From: Oryzias latipes | Lineage: Eukaryota > Chordata > Actinopteri > Beloniformes > Adrianichthyidae | NCBI RefSeq assembly: GCF_002234675.1 | Contig: NC_019862.2 | Coordinates: 18,499,514-18,563,513, forward strand | Reading direction: 5' to 3' | DNA length: 64,000 nt | Part shown: positions 12,724 to 23,886 of the stretch, piece after piece | Numbering within the stretch: position 1 is the first letter of the stretch | Layout of the letters: each line of letters begins with the position of its first letter | Program-made: the position numbers and the translations under genes | The notes under the pieces: generated by a model | What the model was told of the DNA's origin: nothing | The model's database searches: none | Seen by the model: only the letters and a program-made list of their open reading frames with translations

Positions 12724-13376
12724 CAGGAGTGTCCAAACGTTTTGCATAGTGGGCCAGATTTGGTGAGGTAATTCTTTGCATTCTTTAAACCCATATAATT
12801 ATATTAATACTAATAATATTAATAACCCAAATAATAACATTAAATATGAATAAAGTAATTTATGAAAATTTTGTTGCAATGGGATGCTTTTTGTTACTTC
12901 GCACAGAACAGAAATACATCTAAATGTGTTTCCCACAACTACAGTGAAACTGTGATTTAAAAACCTGAAATAAAGTGTAAAAAAACTGTTTGGAAAAAAA
13001 AACGTGTCAATATTAAATCTGGGCTCACATGAAAAGTAACATGTTACTGACTTTTTCAAAAATAGAAACCACAGACACAATTGTTTTGTAGTTCACAAAA
13101 AAAGGAAAAAAAATATCTTAATTTTTACTTGTTATGGCGACTTTTGCTGTCAACTTTCCGTTTCAGTATTTTCAGGGGACATTTTAGAGGTGAGCTAGAA
13201 AGTAACAGAAAGGACAACAATGGATTAAGATAAAATTTAGCCAATCACTACCAAAAAATCATACAATTCAAGCAGATTTTTAAAAGTGGTTGGGGCCGCA
13301 TATTGTTTATTTTACAATGGTGGAAATTTTTAGCTGTGCCACATTTGGCCCATGGGCCAGTCTCTGGACATGCCTG
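12724..13376. mobile_element. Second hAT-type non-autonomous element in the same LINE
   Basis: The left end is CAGGAGTGTCCAAACG and the right end, read inverted, is CAGGCATGTCCAGAGACTGG. Both continue into GGGCC-rich subterminal sequence typical of this hAT group. The flanking 8-mers ctccagat and ctttacat agree at only 5 of 8 positions, so the duplication is decayed. No transposase reading frame was recognised. Confidence 0.7.
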
Positions 13377-13690
13377 CTTTACATCTACAAAAAACAGTGG
13401 ATCTCCAAAGCAAGTATCACGTCTGTGATTTTCTTTTTTGGCGCAAAACCTATGACCTCATCTAATAGCTTCCACTACTCTTTGTCATAACTTTCATTGT
13501 GCAACTTATCATTGTTTCTCTGTAGTTTCCACAACATTACAAGTTTCTCTTATTCTTAAGAATGGGAACCAGGGCACACTTCTTCTAAATTTCTTAGGAA
13601 TCCTCTCACAGCCCAGTCAAAAACTCTACTGTCACCGCTTTAAAATACTTCTATATCGTCACTTTTCTACCTCACTGTCAACAAAAGTGG

Positions 13691-14573
13691 CCTTTAATAA
13701 AACACAAAATGGATAGGTGAGGGAACAGATGTTAAAAATGTTTGACAAAAGTGTGTCATGTAGGGGTACAGTCCTCTGATCTGTTTCCCAAAAAGTTCAA
13801 TATCATTTGATATGTTTATACATCAGCAATTAAATTAAATACACGTAGTTTTAATGCAGTTCAAGTCATTTTAAGATATGCTCCAACAAGGAAAACCAAC
13901 TTTAAATGCATCTTTTAGCCAGAGGGACTCATGTAACATATCATTTAAAAAGGTTTGCACGATGAGATGTCTTCCTTCCTCTCTCTGATGTTCCATACTG
14001 TGTGTTTGTGTGCAAGCATGCATGTCCCCCAATTATTCCCATTTTCTCTGTTCACATGCTTCTAAAGGTTTCTGACTTAGTGAATGTATGTGTGTGCTTG
14101 TTGGGGGGTTGAACCAACAATAATGTTGGCCTGAGGTGATGACAGAGAAGGAAGGTAACAGTCGTAGAGTTCCAGATGACTGCATGAGACTGATGGCTCA
14201 GACTGATATAATACAGTAATTACCAGACTGAAGAGGTTATCTGTAGTTATGACAGAAGTAACAAGACTCCCACTTGTAGAGACTGCTAGATAGACAGGAC
14301 GGACGTTCCTAGAAACACCTGCCCCCTGTTAGCCGTTGTTTCTTCCTTCTTTCTTTTCTTCTTGTAATCGTTTTTTGTGAATTCATCAGATATTGACATT
14401 TTCTCTGCAGTATGTAAAATTAAAAGAATACAATCATTTGGTCATTAACTTACTATCATAGACTCCCTTTTACTTCTCATTGCATATTTTTTATTATTGT
14501 TTCTAATTTACCTTTTTTTCACCCAATGATCAGAAACAAGGCTTTTTTCCCCCTTAAGGACTGTTTTTATCTA
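13691..14573. other. Gene-free stretch
   Basis: No transposon end or exon was recognised. The portion at about 14110-14290 is balanced in composition and looks non-repetitive, so it could be conserved non-coding sequence, but nothing in the sequence proves that. Confidence 0.5.
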
Positions 14574-14576
14574 GTT

Positions 14577-15112
14577 AGTCACACTCCAATCATCATAGAT
14601 CTATTGATTTTCAGTGTTCTCAACTGTGTTTAAGTAGATGTTCATCAGAAATCCCCCCCACGTTGTTGGCAAGGAGCAATACCACCCTCCCTTCCAGTTG
14701 CTGAGAGCTCTCTGTTTACAGGCTCTCCTGCTAGCTTGCAGCCCTTTTCACCCCCAACCTAACATTAGAGGTTCAACAAAATTGGCGAACAATATCAGAG
14801 CCATCCACCTGTACAGTTTTGAACCAGATGCCAGTTCACACGAGGAAAACGAAGACTTACGTGGATTCTAAGAGTGGATGTAACAGAATGAAGTGGAGCA
14901 GGGAGCTTGTGACCCATCCAGTCTATCCTCTACATCACAACTATTCTCTTTTTCAATTGAATTTTTTGTCTGCTCCTGTTTCACAATGATCTAAATAAAG
15001 AAATACTCAGAAATGCAATTTTTAGCGTAATTTTTTTAATATATGCCTTCCATCATCAGAAAATGCCACAAAAACACCAAAAAACAAGATTTTCATCCGA
15101 GTGAGTCTTTTA
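14577..15112 (+). mobile_element. TTAA-target element 'X', copy A
   Basis: It is collinear with the reverse complement of 1740-2699. Shared landmarks are a left end like CACACTCCAATCATC, then GCTGAGAGCTCTCTGTTTACA, then GAGGAAAACGAAGA, then CCATCATCAGAAAATG, and a right end GAGTGAGTCT followed by TTTAAC. It is shorter than copy B without its hAT because the left-end segment holding the 2539-2586 palindrome is missing. The ORF at 14638-14871 lies wholly inside it and is not a host gene. Confidence 0.65.
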
Positions 15113-15153
15113 ACTAATAGTTTTTGAACCCTTGTAAATTAATATATACTTCA

Positions 15154-15723
15154 TGTCATGGCCTGGCAGCTACTCCCTCCTCCCCCCTCCTTCCTGTGTT
15201 GCACGCGACCAGCTGGATCCACTCACCTCATCTACACCTTCCTTCATAAGCTCCTCCTGGATCATCAGCCGGTGCCAGTTCGTTGTTCCTCCTATGGTGC
15301 ATAGTCTGGTCAGCTCATGTTTTTGTCTCAAGTCTAGTAGACTCAAGCTCATGATTTTTCTCGCTCTGCCTCAGGACGTTAACTTTCTGGATCCTCACCT
15401 GGTCGCAGTCCTCCTACGCTGCAGTCACGCCGAACCCAGAAACCTCCTGCCAGCCGCCTTGGTTCAAGCTTCGCCACGCCGTCTCAAGAAGCCTCCAGCC
15501 AGCGCCTCGCCTCGTCGTGGTTCAAGCCTCGCTCCCACCGCTGTTTTCCCCTCAAGGAGATTCCAGTTCAAGATCCCTCCAGCCTGCTCACGCTCACTCT
15601 TACTGGAAGGAAGCTCTGTCAAGTTCCGGTTTAAATTAAACCTCTGAATTCTACCCGTTGTGTCAGTCTCCTTCCGGGTTCCAGCATCTGGGTCATTTTT
15701 GAACTCACGTTCGTATCATGACA
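15154..15723 (+). mobile_element. Solo LTR (retrotransposon) with exact 5-bp duplication
   Basis: The 570-bp unit begins TGTCATGGCC and ends TATCATGACA, the TG...CA ends of an LTR. It is flanked by cttca on both sides (15149-15153 and 15724-15728), a perfect 5-bp target duplication. No internal retroelement sequence adjoins it, so it is a solo LTR left by recombination between two LTRs. It is GC-richer than its surroundings. A 5-bp duplication fits Ty3/Gypsy-like or ERV-like elements; I cannot decide which. The 164-codon ORF at 15153-15647 is an accident of this GC-rich LTR. Confidence 0.85.
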
Positions 15724-15728
15724 CTTCA

Positions 15729-17488
15729 GCAGTTTTTAGTTATGCTTTTTTTTGTTAAAAGCAAAAAAAAAAAAATTCCGCCAAAAATTATTACAGCTTT
15801 GCATTTTGTAATTATTTTTCCAACATTTGCTTTAGTGAAAAGGTTACTTTTAGATTTGTATGACCTGAACAGTGGAGCATAGGATTTAAGTCCAGCCAGA
15901 AGAATAAGAAAATACCTTTTTAGGTTTAGCTTCCACCCAGTTCAGCTTCTCTAATGAACTTGCTTCTCTGGCATCATCATGGCAGCTTTCTATATACACA
16001 AATGTTGTACGTTGCAGAGATACAACATGCAATCACCCACAGGAATGTATTTTTCCTATAGTGAAGAGTAATTTTTCACACTGTTGAACATCAGAAAAAC
16101 AAACCTCAAAACATGTCGGTGTCACAGGAATTTTTCAACTCCACAAAAGTGCAAACTGCCAATTAAGGATCAAACCTTTTATGTCAGCCTGAGTCCAGCT
16201 GCTGAGACTGTGTATTTGTGTGATGGCCTGTGCATGTGTGTGTGCTTATGAGGAAACAGTGGGGATGAAGCTCTGTCAGCAGGTGGGATTAGACGCAGAG
16301 CAGCTTCAAGAACAACCTTTTCAGTTTTTCCCATCAAAGAATCCCAGCAGAGGCTTGCGCGGTACGTGCAAACATGCGAAAACAACCCTCCTGCACTGTA
16401 AGACACTGCGTCAAATCAGTGCTCACGCTGGGCACAACACACCTGTCGGCATTTGTGTGTTTGCATCAGTCAAATACACGAGTGTGAGCCGTCCTTCCAG
16501 CAGCAGGGTTTTAGCGCGTCCATTTAGAGATCAGTGGTTTCTCAGGGCGATAATACAGCAAACTCCACTCCCTCCCTCCCACCCAAACCAAACTAAATAC
16601 ACCTGAAAACACTAACACAGGTGTGTGTCTGTGAGTGACAAGGGGTTGGTGAGGAAAGGGGAGGAGAACGGGTGTGGAGGGGAGGGGAAAGTGAACAAAC
16701 AAGCACTTGCTCTAATATACAAACACAAAACCTTAGTCTCATATCTCATATTCTGTCTCCAACAAACCCACACAGACACACAATCTCACACACATTGATC
16801 CAGGGCTTGCAGGCACAGGATTACAGCTCTCAGGTGCAGCTTAACTTCCATGTGAAATGTGAGTTTCCTCGGACTAAACTTTCAGACTAATTCAGTAATT
16901 ACAGCTGTTAAGAGTGAGGTCCTAAGACAGTCTTTCTCTGATGCTGTCTGTCTCACAAAACCTGTCTAACAGCTCCCTTTCTGTCTGTAGATAATCATGT
17001 CTATCTGAACTAAAACACATCTACATCTCTCACTTGGTTTTTATTATTTTGTCCGTTCTTATTGGTTTTTTGTTGTTTTTTTTCCAAAAACACTTGCTCT
17101 AATGGGCAGCTTTATCTTAAAACAGTTTGGAAACCCAGACTTGTGTACTTACTGGGAAATGTTTTGTTCACATGAACCTGCTGTGTGGTGATGCATGACC
17201 CGCCAGTTACTTCAACAAAGAATGTGGACAAGGCACAAAGAAGGGCAACACTGGATTGGGGATTTTGTGTTCTTTTTTTTTTACATGTGGCTTTTCAAGT
17301 TTGGCCACGTGTTTAAAATAGTTGATATTTCTACAAATTAAAAAAAAGACCTGATAGTCTTTTTGTCAACCACTCGACAGACTGAAGTGGCTCCAGTTTA
17401 GCTTTATGCAGTAGTTGTCTTGGCGCAATAAGATAAAAAGGATAATCCAGCCTTTTTTATTTGGCTATTCTATGCATAATCTGACTAA
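15729..17488. other. Gene-free stretch
   Basis: It holds T- and A-runs and TG/CA-rich patches near 16220-16250 and 16740-16800. No mobile-element termini, splice-flanked coding blocks or domains were recognised. The 128-codon ORF at 16220-16606 has an opposite-strand ORF over its left part and no recognisable protein signature. Confidence 0.5.
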
Positions 17489-18362
17489 GAGTGTATTCAG
17501 AATGGACACATCTGGTTCGCTTAAAGTGAACCAAAGTTCGGTTTCCCCGATAATCCGGAACAAATTTTCAGTCGAAATACACAAAAAATGGACCCTGTGG
17601 ACACTGAGTTTCCTCAGTCTGACTAGGCTCCATGCTCAGAGCAGAACAACTGGACCAAAATGACCACCATAGCCAGGCATTACGGGATGTAAACAGAAAG
17701 ATAGCAACCAATGAGCCACAGACAAATGTAAAGCAATAAGACACAGCAACTTATTGAAACTTGGTCGAATGAATGCAGGCTCATTTAAATAAATCGTAAC
17801 ATTTGCTTCTCACACTGTTTTCCTGACAATCTATATACCATAAACATTTATCAGCATACCTTCTTAGCCATCTTCTTGCTAGTAACCACCTTGCAGCATG
17901 CCTCCGCCATACCAAAGTAGTAAGTACCAAAGTATTCTTTCTCCCATTGCTTTTCCCTGACCTCGTAATTACTGGCCAATGACTGACGTGATCTTCAGTA
18001 ACGTGGTTTTGTTTACAAGCTTTTTTTTCACAGCAGAAATCGCTGGTTGAATTCAGTCTGAATACAGATCAAACGTAAGGTTCAGAACTCAATCCATATC
18101 AAATTAACCCTTGTGCTGTCTTAGATGACCCCACCCTTACATTGACGTGTTCTCCCTACCATGACAAAGGTGGATAAAGGTGGAAAGATTTCATGTAATC
18201 CATGGACACCAGTGGAGATCACAAATCATTGAAGAAAAAAGGTTCAGAGCACTGTCTAGTGGGTCTAGATGACCCAAATCCCAATGTTAAAGTGTCTAGG
18301 ATAGCACAAGGGTTACGCGGATTCCTTCCGTACCAATGGACTTTTCCAGTCTGAATACATCC
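17489..18362. mobile_element. PIF/Harbinger-like non-autonomous element
   Basis: The left end is GAGTGTATTCAGAATGG and the inverted right end is GGATGTATTCAGACTGG. Both are flanked by TAA (17486-17488 and 18363-18365), the usual Harbinger 3-bp target. There is no transposase. MITE copy 1 (18104-18316) is inserted inside, and an internal repeat of the end motif (CAGTCTGAATACAG) occurs near 18055. Confidence 0.7.
18104..18316 (+). mobile_element. TTAA MITE family, copy 1
   Basis: It begins TTAACCCTTGTGCTGTC and ends GATAGCACAAGGGTTA followed by C, so the right TTAA has one change. The terminal inverted repeat CCCTTGTGCTATC fits a piggyBac-type MITE. It is about 95% similar by eye to copies at 24972 and 32514. 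It is nested in the Harbinger-like element at 17489-18362. Confidence 0.85.
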
Positions 18363-18365
18363 TAA

Positions 18366-20907
18366 CAAGAACAAAAATATATATAACACAACAGTTGAGA
18401 CACTAAAATTGATTATTTTAGCTCATCAGTTTTTCAAATGAAGGCACAGTGAACCAAGTCCAACGTGCGTTAAAGCATGTCCTTAATCACCTGGATGTGG
18501 ATCAAATGTCAAAGCCAGCTTTTATGTGATCATGACATCTGTGCCCAAAGACAGGTGTGACTCAAAGGCCTATATAGGAAAATGATGATTTAGCATCTAC
18601 ACTGCCCCATGTCAAGTCACAGTTCAATGCCAAATGTGGACCAATAAATCGTGCACATCTGGGGCACTTTGGTCTGAGTCGTCCAATTTATCGGCCTGTC
18701 TTTGTGTTTTAAATTAGCGTTTTTTATACCTGTAAACTTTGATAACTAAAAAGAGGTATTTTCCCTCCTTATCAGCTGAAGGTATTGCATGGCCTCTGAT
18801 CACCCTTTTTTCTCTTGTGCATGTGTGTGTCTGTGTGTGGAGCCTGATAATTATCAGGTCACACAGGGTTTAGTGTTGGCCTGGTAGAAACCTGGGACCA
18901 CAGTAGTTGCTGTGGCAACATAATATGTAGAACATACTCAGGGTTTTAAGCACCGCCTGCACAGGGCTTACCTGATGTCTCCTTTTGAGAAAGTCCGTAG
19001 GTTGATTTCTGGCCAATCAGGTTTAAATGACATTTACTAATTACTTTTACGGTTTAGTCATGCCTTATGTGTTTACTGCAAATATAATACATGGCAAAAA
19101 GGAATGTGACAGTCCAGGGCTTTTGAAAATAACTGATGGCTTGTCTAACTTTATCTGATGTGTAAAAGGTCACAAACTGTGGCATCAGGAGATGTGGGTA
19201 GGTCGTAAAACTTATACTAGAGTGTAGAGCAAAGTTTAGAGCAAATAGAGTATAGTTTTGTCACGTCATGTGGCCTTTTTTTCTGCACACTTCAAAGAAC
19301 AAAATATCCTGACATATCAGAATAGTAAAAAGAATTGCAAAATATTTTTTTAGAAAGTTGACAAACTGCATAAAGTAGCACAGTAATTTCTATTGAAAAA
19401 ATTGAAATGAAAAATGAATAAAGGTGTTCAGATATGATATGAAATTGCAATAATAGTAAAAATTGAAACGTCTGCAGAGTGCCTTAATTAATGGTTTCTT
19501 TTCTTAAGTGGCAAAACTTTTTTGCATTTTTTAATAGAAAGTGTGTAAAAATGTTGAGAATTTTATTGATTGTCCTACATTTCTTTTGCATTGTTGCTCT
19601 GCCTCTTTAGTGTTGCGACATTAGCCAATGCATGATATAAAAAAGGACTGTAAATGTCAATTTTCCATTCTGTAAAACCACAGCCATTGTGGTCCACCTA
19701 TTAACACCAGGTAGTGGCAGTTAGCTTCAGCAAGAGTCAATGAACTGACAATGAACATGATAAACAATTTTATTTATTGATATTTTTAATTTACAAAAAA
19801 AATTTTTCCTCTTTTGTTATTTTCTTTGATTAAAAAGGTTTATAGGACCAGTGTTGGTCTATTTCTATTAGTAGAAGTTCAATATATATATAAATATTTA
19901 TAGCCTAAGCGGTTGGTGAATTGAAAATCTTCCTGCTAATATCAAGTTGTCCATGATATTTTCCAAAACTACAAGGATGTGTGGTGTAGATGTGTTACTA
20001 TCATGAGCCATAAAAAAATGAAAAACTGCACCAATCAGGACAAAAGTGAGGTAAGCTATGATATTATCCAGCTGTGCAAAGTGCTCTGTGATTTTTTCTA
20101 AACCTGCATTAGATAATAACTCCATTCTGCTCCACAAGTCAGACTACAGTAACTGATTGAGCTTGAACTGAGCTCATGCAAGACACTAAACAAAAGTGTA
20201 AGTTAGCCCGCACTGTTTGTGTTTTTGCAGCAGCTTCGCGGTTTGTGCATGTGCACAGTATGTGTGTTTATGTAATTGATTTCATTCACGTGCACCGCCT
20301 GCATTCATGCCCAGTTAAGGTAAGTGCACGGACTTCGTAAATGTTGTGTGAATGCATATGTGAGGGTGTTTGTGTATGAAATCAGATGAGCTCATTGTAG
20401 CACCATGAATGGTAATCATCATACGCTCTCCTCTCAGCATCCATGTGTAACCTACTGAAACCCAAACAAAAGATAAAGTGGGATCCACACTCTTACTCAC
20501 ACACAAACATGCACACAGACTCTGTATGATAGGAAATGCCCAATTGTGGAACTTGAACCCTCATGTTTCACCAGCAGGTGAGCTCATGTTTTGGCCCAAA
20601 TACAGGCAAGGGGTGTGCTGATGGTGGGGAAGCAAAATACCAAAAAAAAAATTAAAAAACACATGGGAGGGGTAGGGCTGTGATCTAATGGTCCCTTTTT
20701 CTGCTGATTCTTTACTGCATAGTACACAACTGTAACATGCATGAAAAATGTGCAGCAATTGATTTTCTTCGATATGTTTTGCTTTCACTTGTAGGTTTAT
20801 GAACACGGGATTGGGACTTTTTTTTGTTTACCTCAGGTATTAGTTAAAGGGAAATTTAATCCTAAACATTGCAATCATATTGAGTAAAAAATGAACAATA
20901 TGCAGAT
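18366..20907. other. Gene-free stretch
   Basis: No exon was recognised. Sequence at about 19900-20190 (with a minus-strand ORF at 19898-20137) has the look of a decayed dispersed repeat, but I could not find its ends or family. The rest is AT-rich with TG/CA patches near 18815-18840. Confidence 0.45.
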
Positions 20908-20998
20908 TTACCCTATGAAATTCTGATTCTAGCAGCTGGCTTTGCTACAGCAGCCTATGACCCTGAAAAGGGATTCACTAGGTTCAGAAGATGGATGG
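20908..20998 (+). repeat. 3' tail of a fish LINE/SINE-type repeat
   Basis: Sequence reading CTACAGCAGCCTATGACCCTGAAAAGGGATTCACTAGGTTCAGAAGATGGATGGATG matches the familiar fish repeat tail 'ccatgaccctgaaaaggattaagcgggttcagaaaatggatgg' (from memory), ending in ATGG units. The upstream part is absent or too diverged to see. Confidence 0.55.
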
Positions 20999-23175
20999 AT
21001 GGGTGGACATATTTTAATTAAAAGCACATTTTGGACTTTTTGTGAAATATTTTTGAAACTAACAAAAAAAAAAAAATAATGATAAAGAATGATAAAACTT
21101 TGTGGCATTTTAATGGAATTGTTTAAAAGTGTTTGTCCTCTTTGCTGTTTTTTTGTCCAAAATATATGTCTGACTTTAAAGAAGTGTATGTCACCACTTT
21201 AATCTTAACAGGAGTGAAGATGAACTAGACCTTGACATTTTATTTGTTACTTGAAAAAAAAAAGGTACATCACATTTATCAGAAAAGGAAGCTCTGCTTA
21301 CTTTGGCTTCAAAAAAAGATGAATTCTTATAGTAGACTGAAAATCATAATTAAAAATGTAAATAAAATATTTTTTGAAAATATAATTCTATTAATGTTTA
21401 TCTAGTTTAATATGTCACAACTCTATATCTTCCTTGTTTTATTTCTGTTCACTTTTTGTTTCTACTCATATTCAAGTAATATTATAACTCTAACTAAAAC
21501 ATGAAAGGCAGTTATGTCTGGAAAATTTTAGTTCATTTTTTTGTCTCTTTGCTTGTTTACACTTTCAGGGATTGCTTTATGTTTATTAGTTTTAAACTTT
21601 TTTCCAGCATTTTAATTTTTGCTTAGCTGAAGATTAGAGAAAAGCACTGGGGTGAGGTAAAATGACTGAGGGAAGACTGTGGGGAAAAAAAAGAGACGGG
21701 GTGGAGGGCAGTCACCTGTGGTGTGGGAATGGAGCAGTACTCTCCACAGGGGTTGGTTGCCCCCCCCCCCCCCTCCCCCCACACACACACCTACACACTC
21801 TGGTTTTATTACTTTATTCCCCCTTGAACCTCCTTTTTTTAACCTTTTCGTGTCTTTTGGATACAGCTGCAGAATGGGAGCCTTGAGGGATGGATGATAG
21901 GGATAGAGTGTCAGGAAAGTAAAGAGACAAAGAAAAGACAGAGCAGGAGGGATGAACAATGAAAAATATGAATGAAACAGGGGCTTAACAACTAAACTTT
22001 AACAAAAAAAAGAACTAATGACAGTCTTTCATGTCATTATTATGTAGAACAACTTATTCCACAGTAATAGCACATGCTATTTACACGAATAAGCTAAAAT
22101 GTATTGATTTATGCCAAGTTTAAAAAAATTGTATTACTGTCAATGTTATGTAATTTGGTGTGGAACACTATAAAAACTGCAATACAAGTCATTATCTTTG
22201 TCTTTACTCTGTCCATGTAAAAACCCCATTAAATCAGAAAATATATTACTTAAATGTTTCTTTTAATAATCCCCACTTTTTGCAATGATTCTGGTAAAAA
22301 AAACAACAACAACAATTTAGTTGACGACAAGTGTTCCAGTGCCGACCTTTGTCCCCAAGGCAGCTGCTTCCAGATGACCCCCGGCAGAGAGCTGTCACTG
22401 GACATCTGCATCACGCGCACATGCTTTCCTGTGACTTCGCATGGACTCACGAGTGTGGTGGCCTCTTTTCTGCTTGGTTGGGATCCTGTCACAAGTATTT
22501 GAGCCATCTCATGGCGACACAGGCTTTGACAAGCACCAACACTAACTGCAAGAGATGGACAGAAGATGGGAATGTGAGTGTATGCTGCTGATGGTAATGA
22601 TGAGAAAGGGTTGATGCACCGTGAGTCAGGTGCACCTCACCAAGCAACCACAGGGGGTTTGTTACAAAAGCAAGGTCAGTCCTTCCCCATCCCCATGAAA
22701 ATAAAAATGTTTCAAAAGTTGGTTTAAAAAAACTGATGTCTCTGACAAAAAATTGTCCTCACACTGGATGTTTACAAAGCAGATTCTATAGCTTGTTCAT
22801 TGGGTAAACTCAATAAAAAAGGTTGAGAAATACTAGGTTACATGACCACCTATGGTTTTCCACTACCACAAACAAACACTGATGTCAGTTTACTTTGGAA
22901 GCCAAATTTTCTAATTTCTTACCTAAATCACACATTGTACCATCTATAAAAATCTATATATCTGAGTTAATGCGTAACATTCAGCTAAATTTGAGATCAC
23001 TTTTTGTAAAGTTAAGGAAAAGCAATGCCTGCAATGTTGCTTTGAAAGGGATTTCTTAAAATGTACAATAAAAGTTCATCAATAAAATTATTTTCTTAGA
23101 AGCTAGGTGGTTGGAACTGTTTTTGAAAGTCCTGTCTGTGCTTCCAAAAACACACATGAAGTCGTTCAATGGCCT
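20999..23175. other. Gene-free stretch with one GC-richer island
   Basis: It is mostly AT-rich, with a 14-C run at 21760-21773 and CA repeats after it. The interval 22319-22507 is notably richer in GC than its neighbours and open on both strands (ORFs 22254-22502 + and 22250-22507 -). I recognise no protein in either frame. Confidence 0.45.
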
Positions 23176-23289
23176 TTAACCCTTGTGCTATCTTAGATGA
23201 CCCCACCCTTACATTGACGTGTTCTCCCTACCTAGGTGGATGAAGGTGGAAAGATTTCATGTAATCCATGAATACCAGTGAAGATCACA
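23176..23289 (+). mobile_element. TTAA MITE family, copy 2 (truncated)
   Basis: The left half is present from TTAACCCTTGTGCTATC through CATGTAATCCATGAATACCAG to AAGATCACAC. The sequence then changes abruptly into LINE sequence at about 23290. The right half of the MITE was not found downstream of the LINE, so it was lost by deletion or rearrangement. Confidence 0.8.
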
Positions 23290-23886
23290 CATCCACACGG
23301 CAATTATCCAAGCCGTCCTGACCACATCCATCACGGTCTGGTTTGGATCAGCAACTACACACGACAGGAACAGACTACAGAGAATCATCAGATCTGCTGA
23401 AAGGATTACTGGTTCCACTCTTCCCTACATTCAGGACCTGCACTGGTCAAGGGTCAGGAAGCGGAATGGCAGAATTGCAAAGGACACCTCTCATCCCGGA
23501 CATTGCCTTTTCAGCCTTCTCCCGTCAGGGCGGCGTTTTAGGACTATGCGCACCAAAACCACTCGCCACAAGGACAGCTTCTTCCCCCGAGCTGTCACTC
23601 TAATGAACTCCTGACTCCAGACCACTCAAGAACACTGAATAAAACCACAGAAACTGTGACACCAGAACTACTGTTGCATTTTTACTGTTGAACTTTTTAT
23701 TTTGTAATGTTTAAAAATACCTATATCTACCTCAGAGTACTTTCTTTTTTATTATTTATCCTCTCCTGTCTTAGACCTTTAAACTTTCTTCATATCTTTC
23801 TAGTTTGCACGAGAGCACAAGACACCAAAGCCAAATTCCTTGTACATGCACTATACTTGGCCAATAAAGCTGATTCTGATTCTGAT
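23290..23886 (+). mobile_element. 5'-truncated LINE (L2/CR1-like), 3' end
   Basis: The coding part (23290-23614) translates, with a small change of frame, into the C-terminal tail of fish L2/CR1-type reverse transcriptases. Visible landmarks are VWFGSATTHDRNRLQRIIR, then ERITGSTLPYIQDLH, then SHPGHCLFSLLPSGRRFR, then FFPRAVTLMNS and a stop at 23612-23614. A 3' UTR of about 270 bp follows and ends in TGGCCAATAAAGC with (TTCTGA)n-like repeats, the usual tail. The 5' end is truncated. Its left side cuts MITE copy 2 and its right side abuts a Tc1 fragment. Confidence 0.8.

Larger units (their letters stand above)
11522..13690 (-). pseudogene. Degenerate LINE reverse-transcriptase fragment, split by two hATs
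   Basis: Three pieces (11522-11579, 12134-12715, 13385-13690) form one repeat, antisense to the + strand. On the minus strand, sequence at about 12446-12480 reads FEDDIVICSE, matching the catalytic FADDIVICSE box of an RTE-like fish LINE with the Ala changed to Glu. Nearby positions match the MDRLTDEV-type segment. The piece after 13385 resembles the downstream part of the same fish LINE. Many stops and indels make it a dead fragment. The exact clade is uncertain. Confidence 0.7.

Noticed and set aside
15153-15647. 164-codon plus-strand ORF, proline- and serine-rich
   Set aside because: It lies within the boundaries of the solo LTR, which explains both its GC content and its open frame.
16220-16606. 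128-codon plus-strand ORF
   Set aside because: An overlapping minus-strand ORF covers its left part, the start lies in a TG repeat, and no motif is visible.
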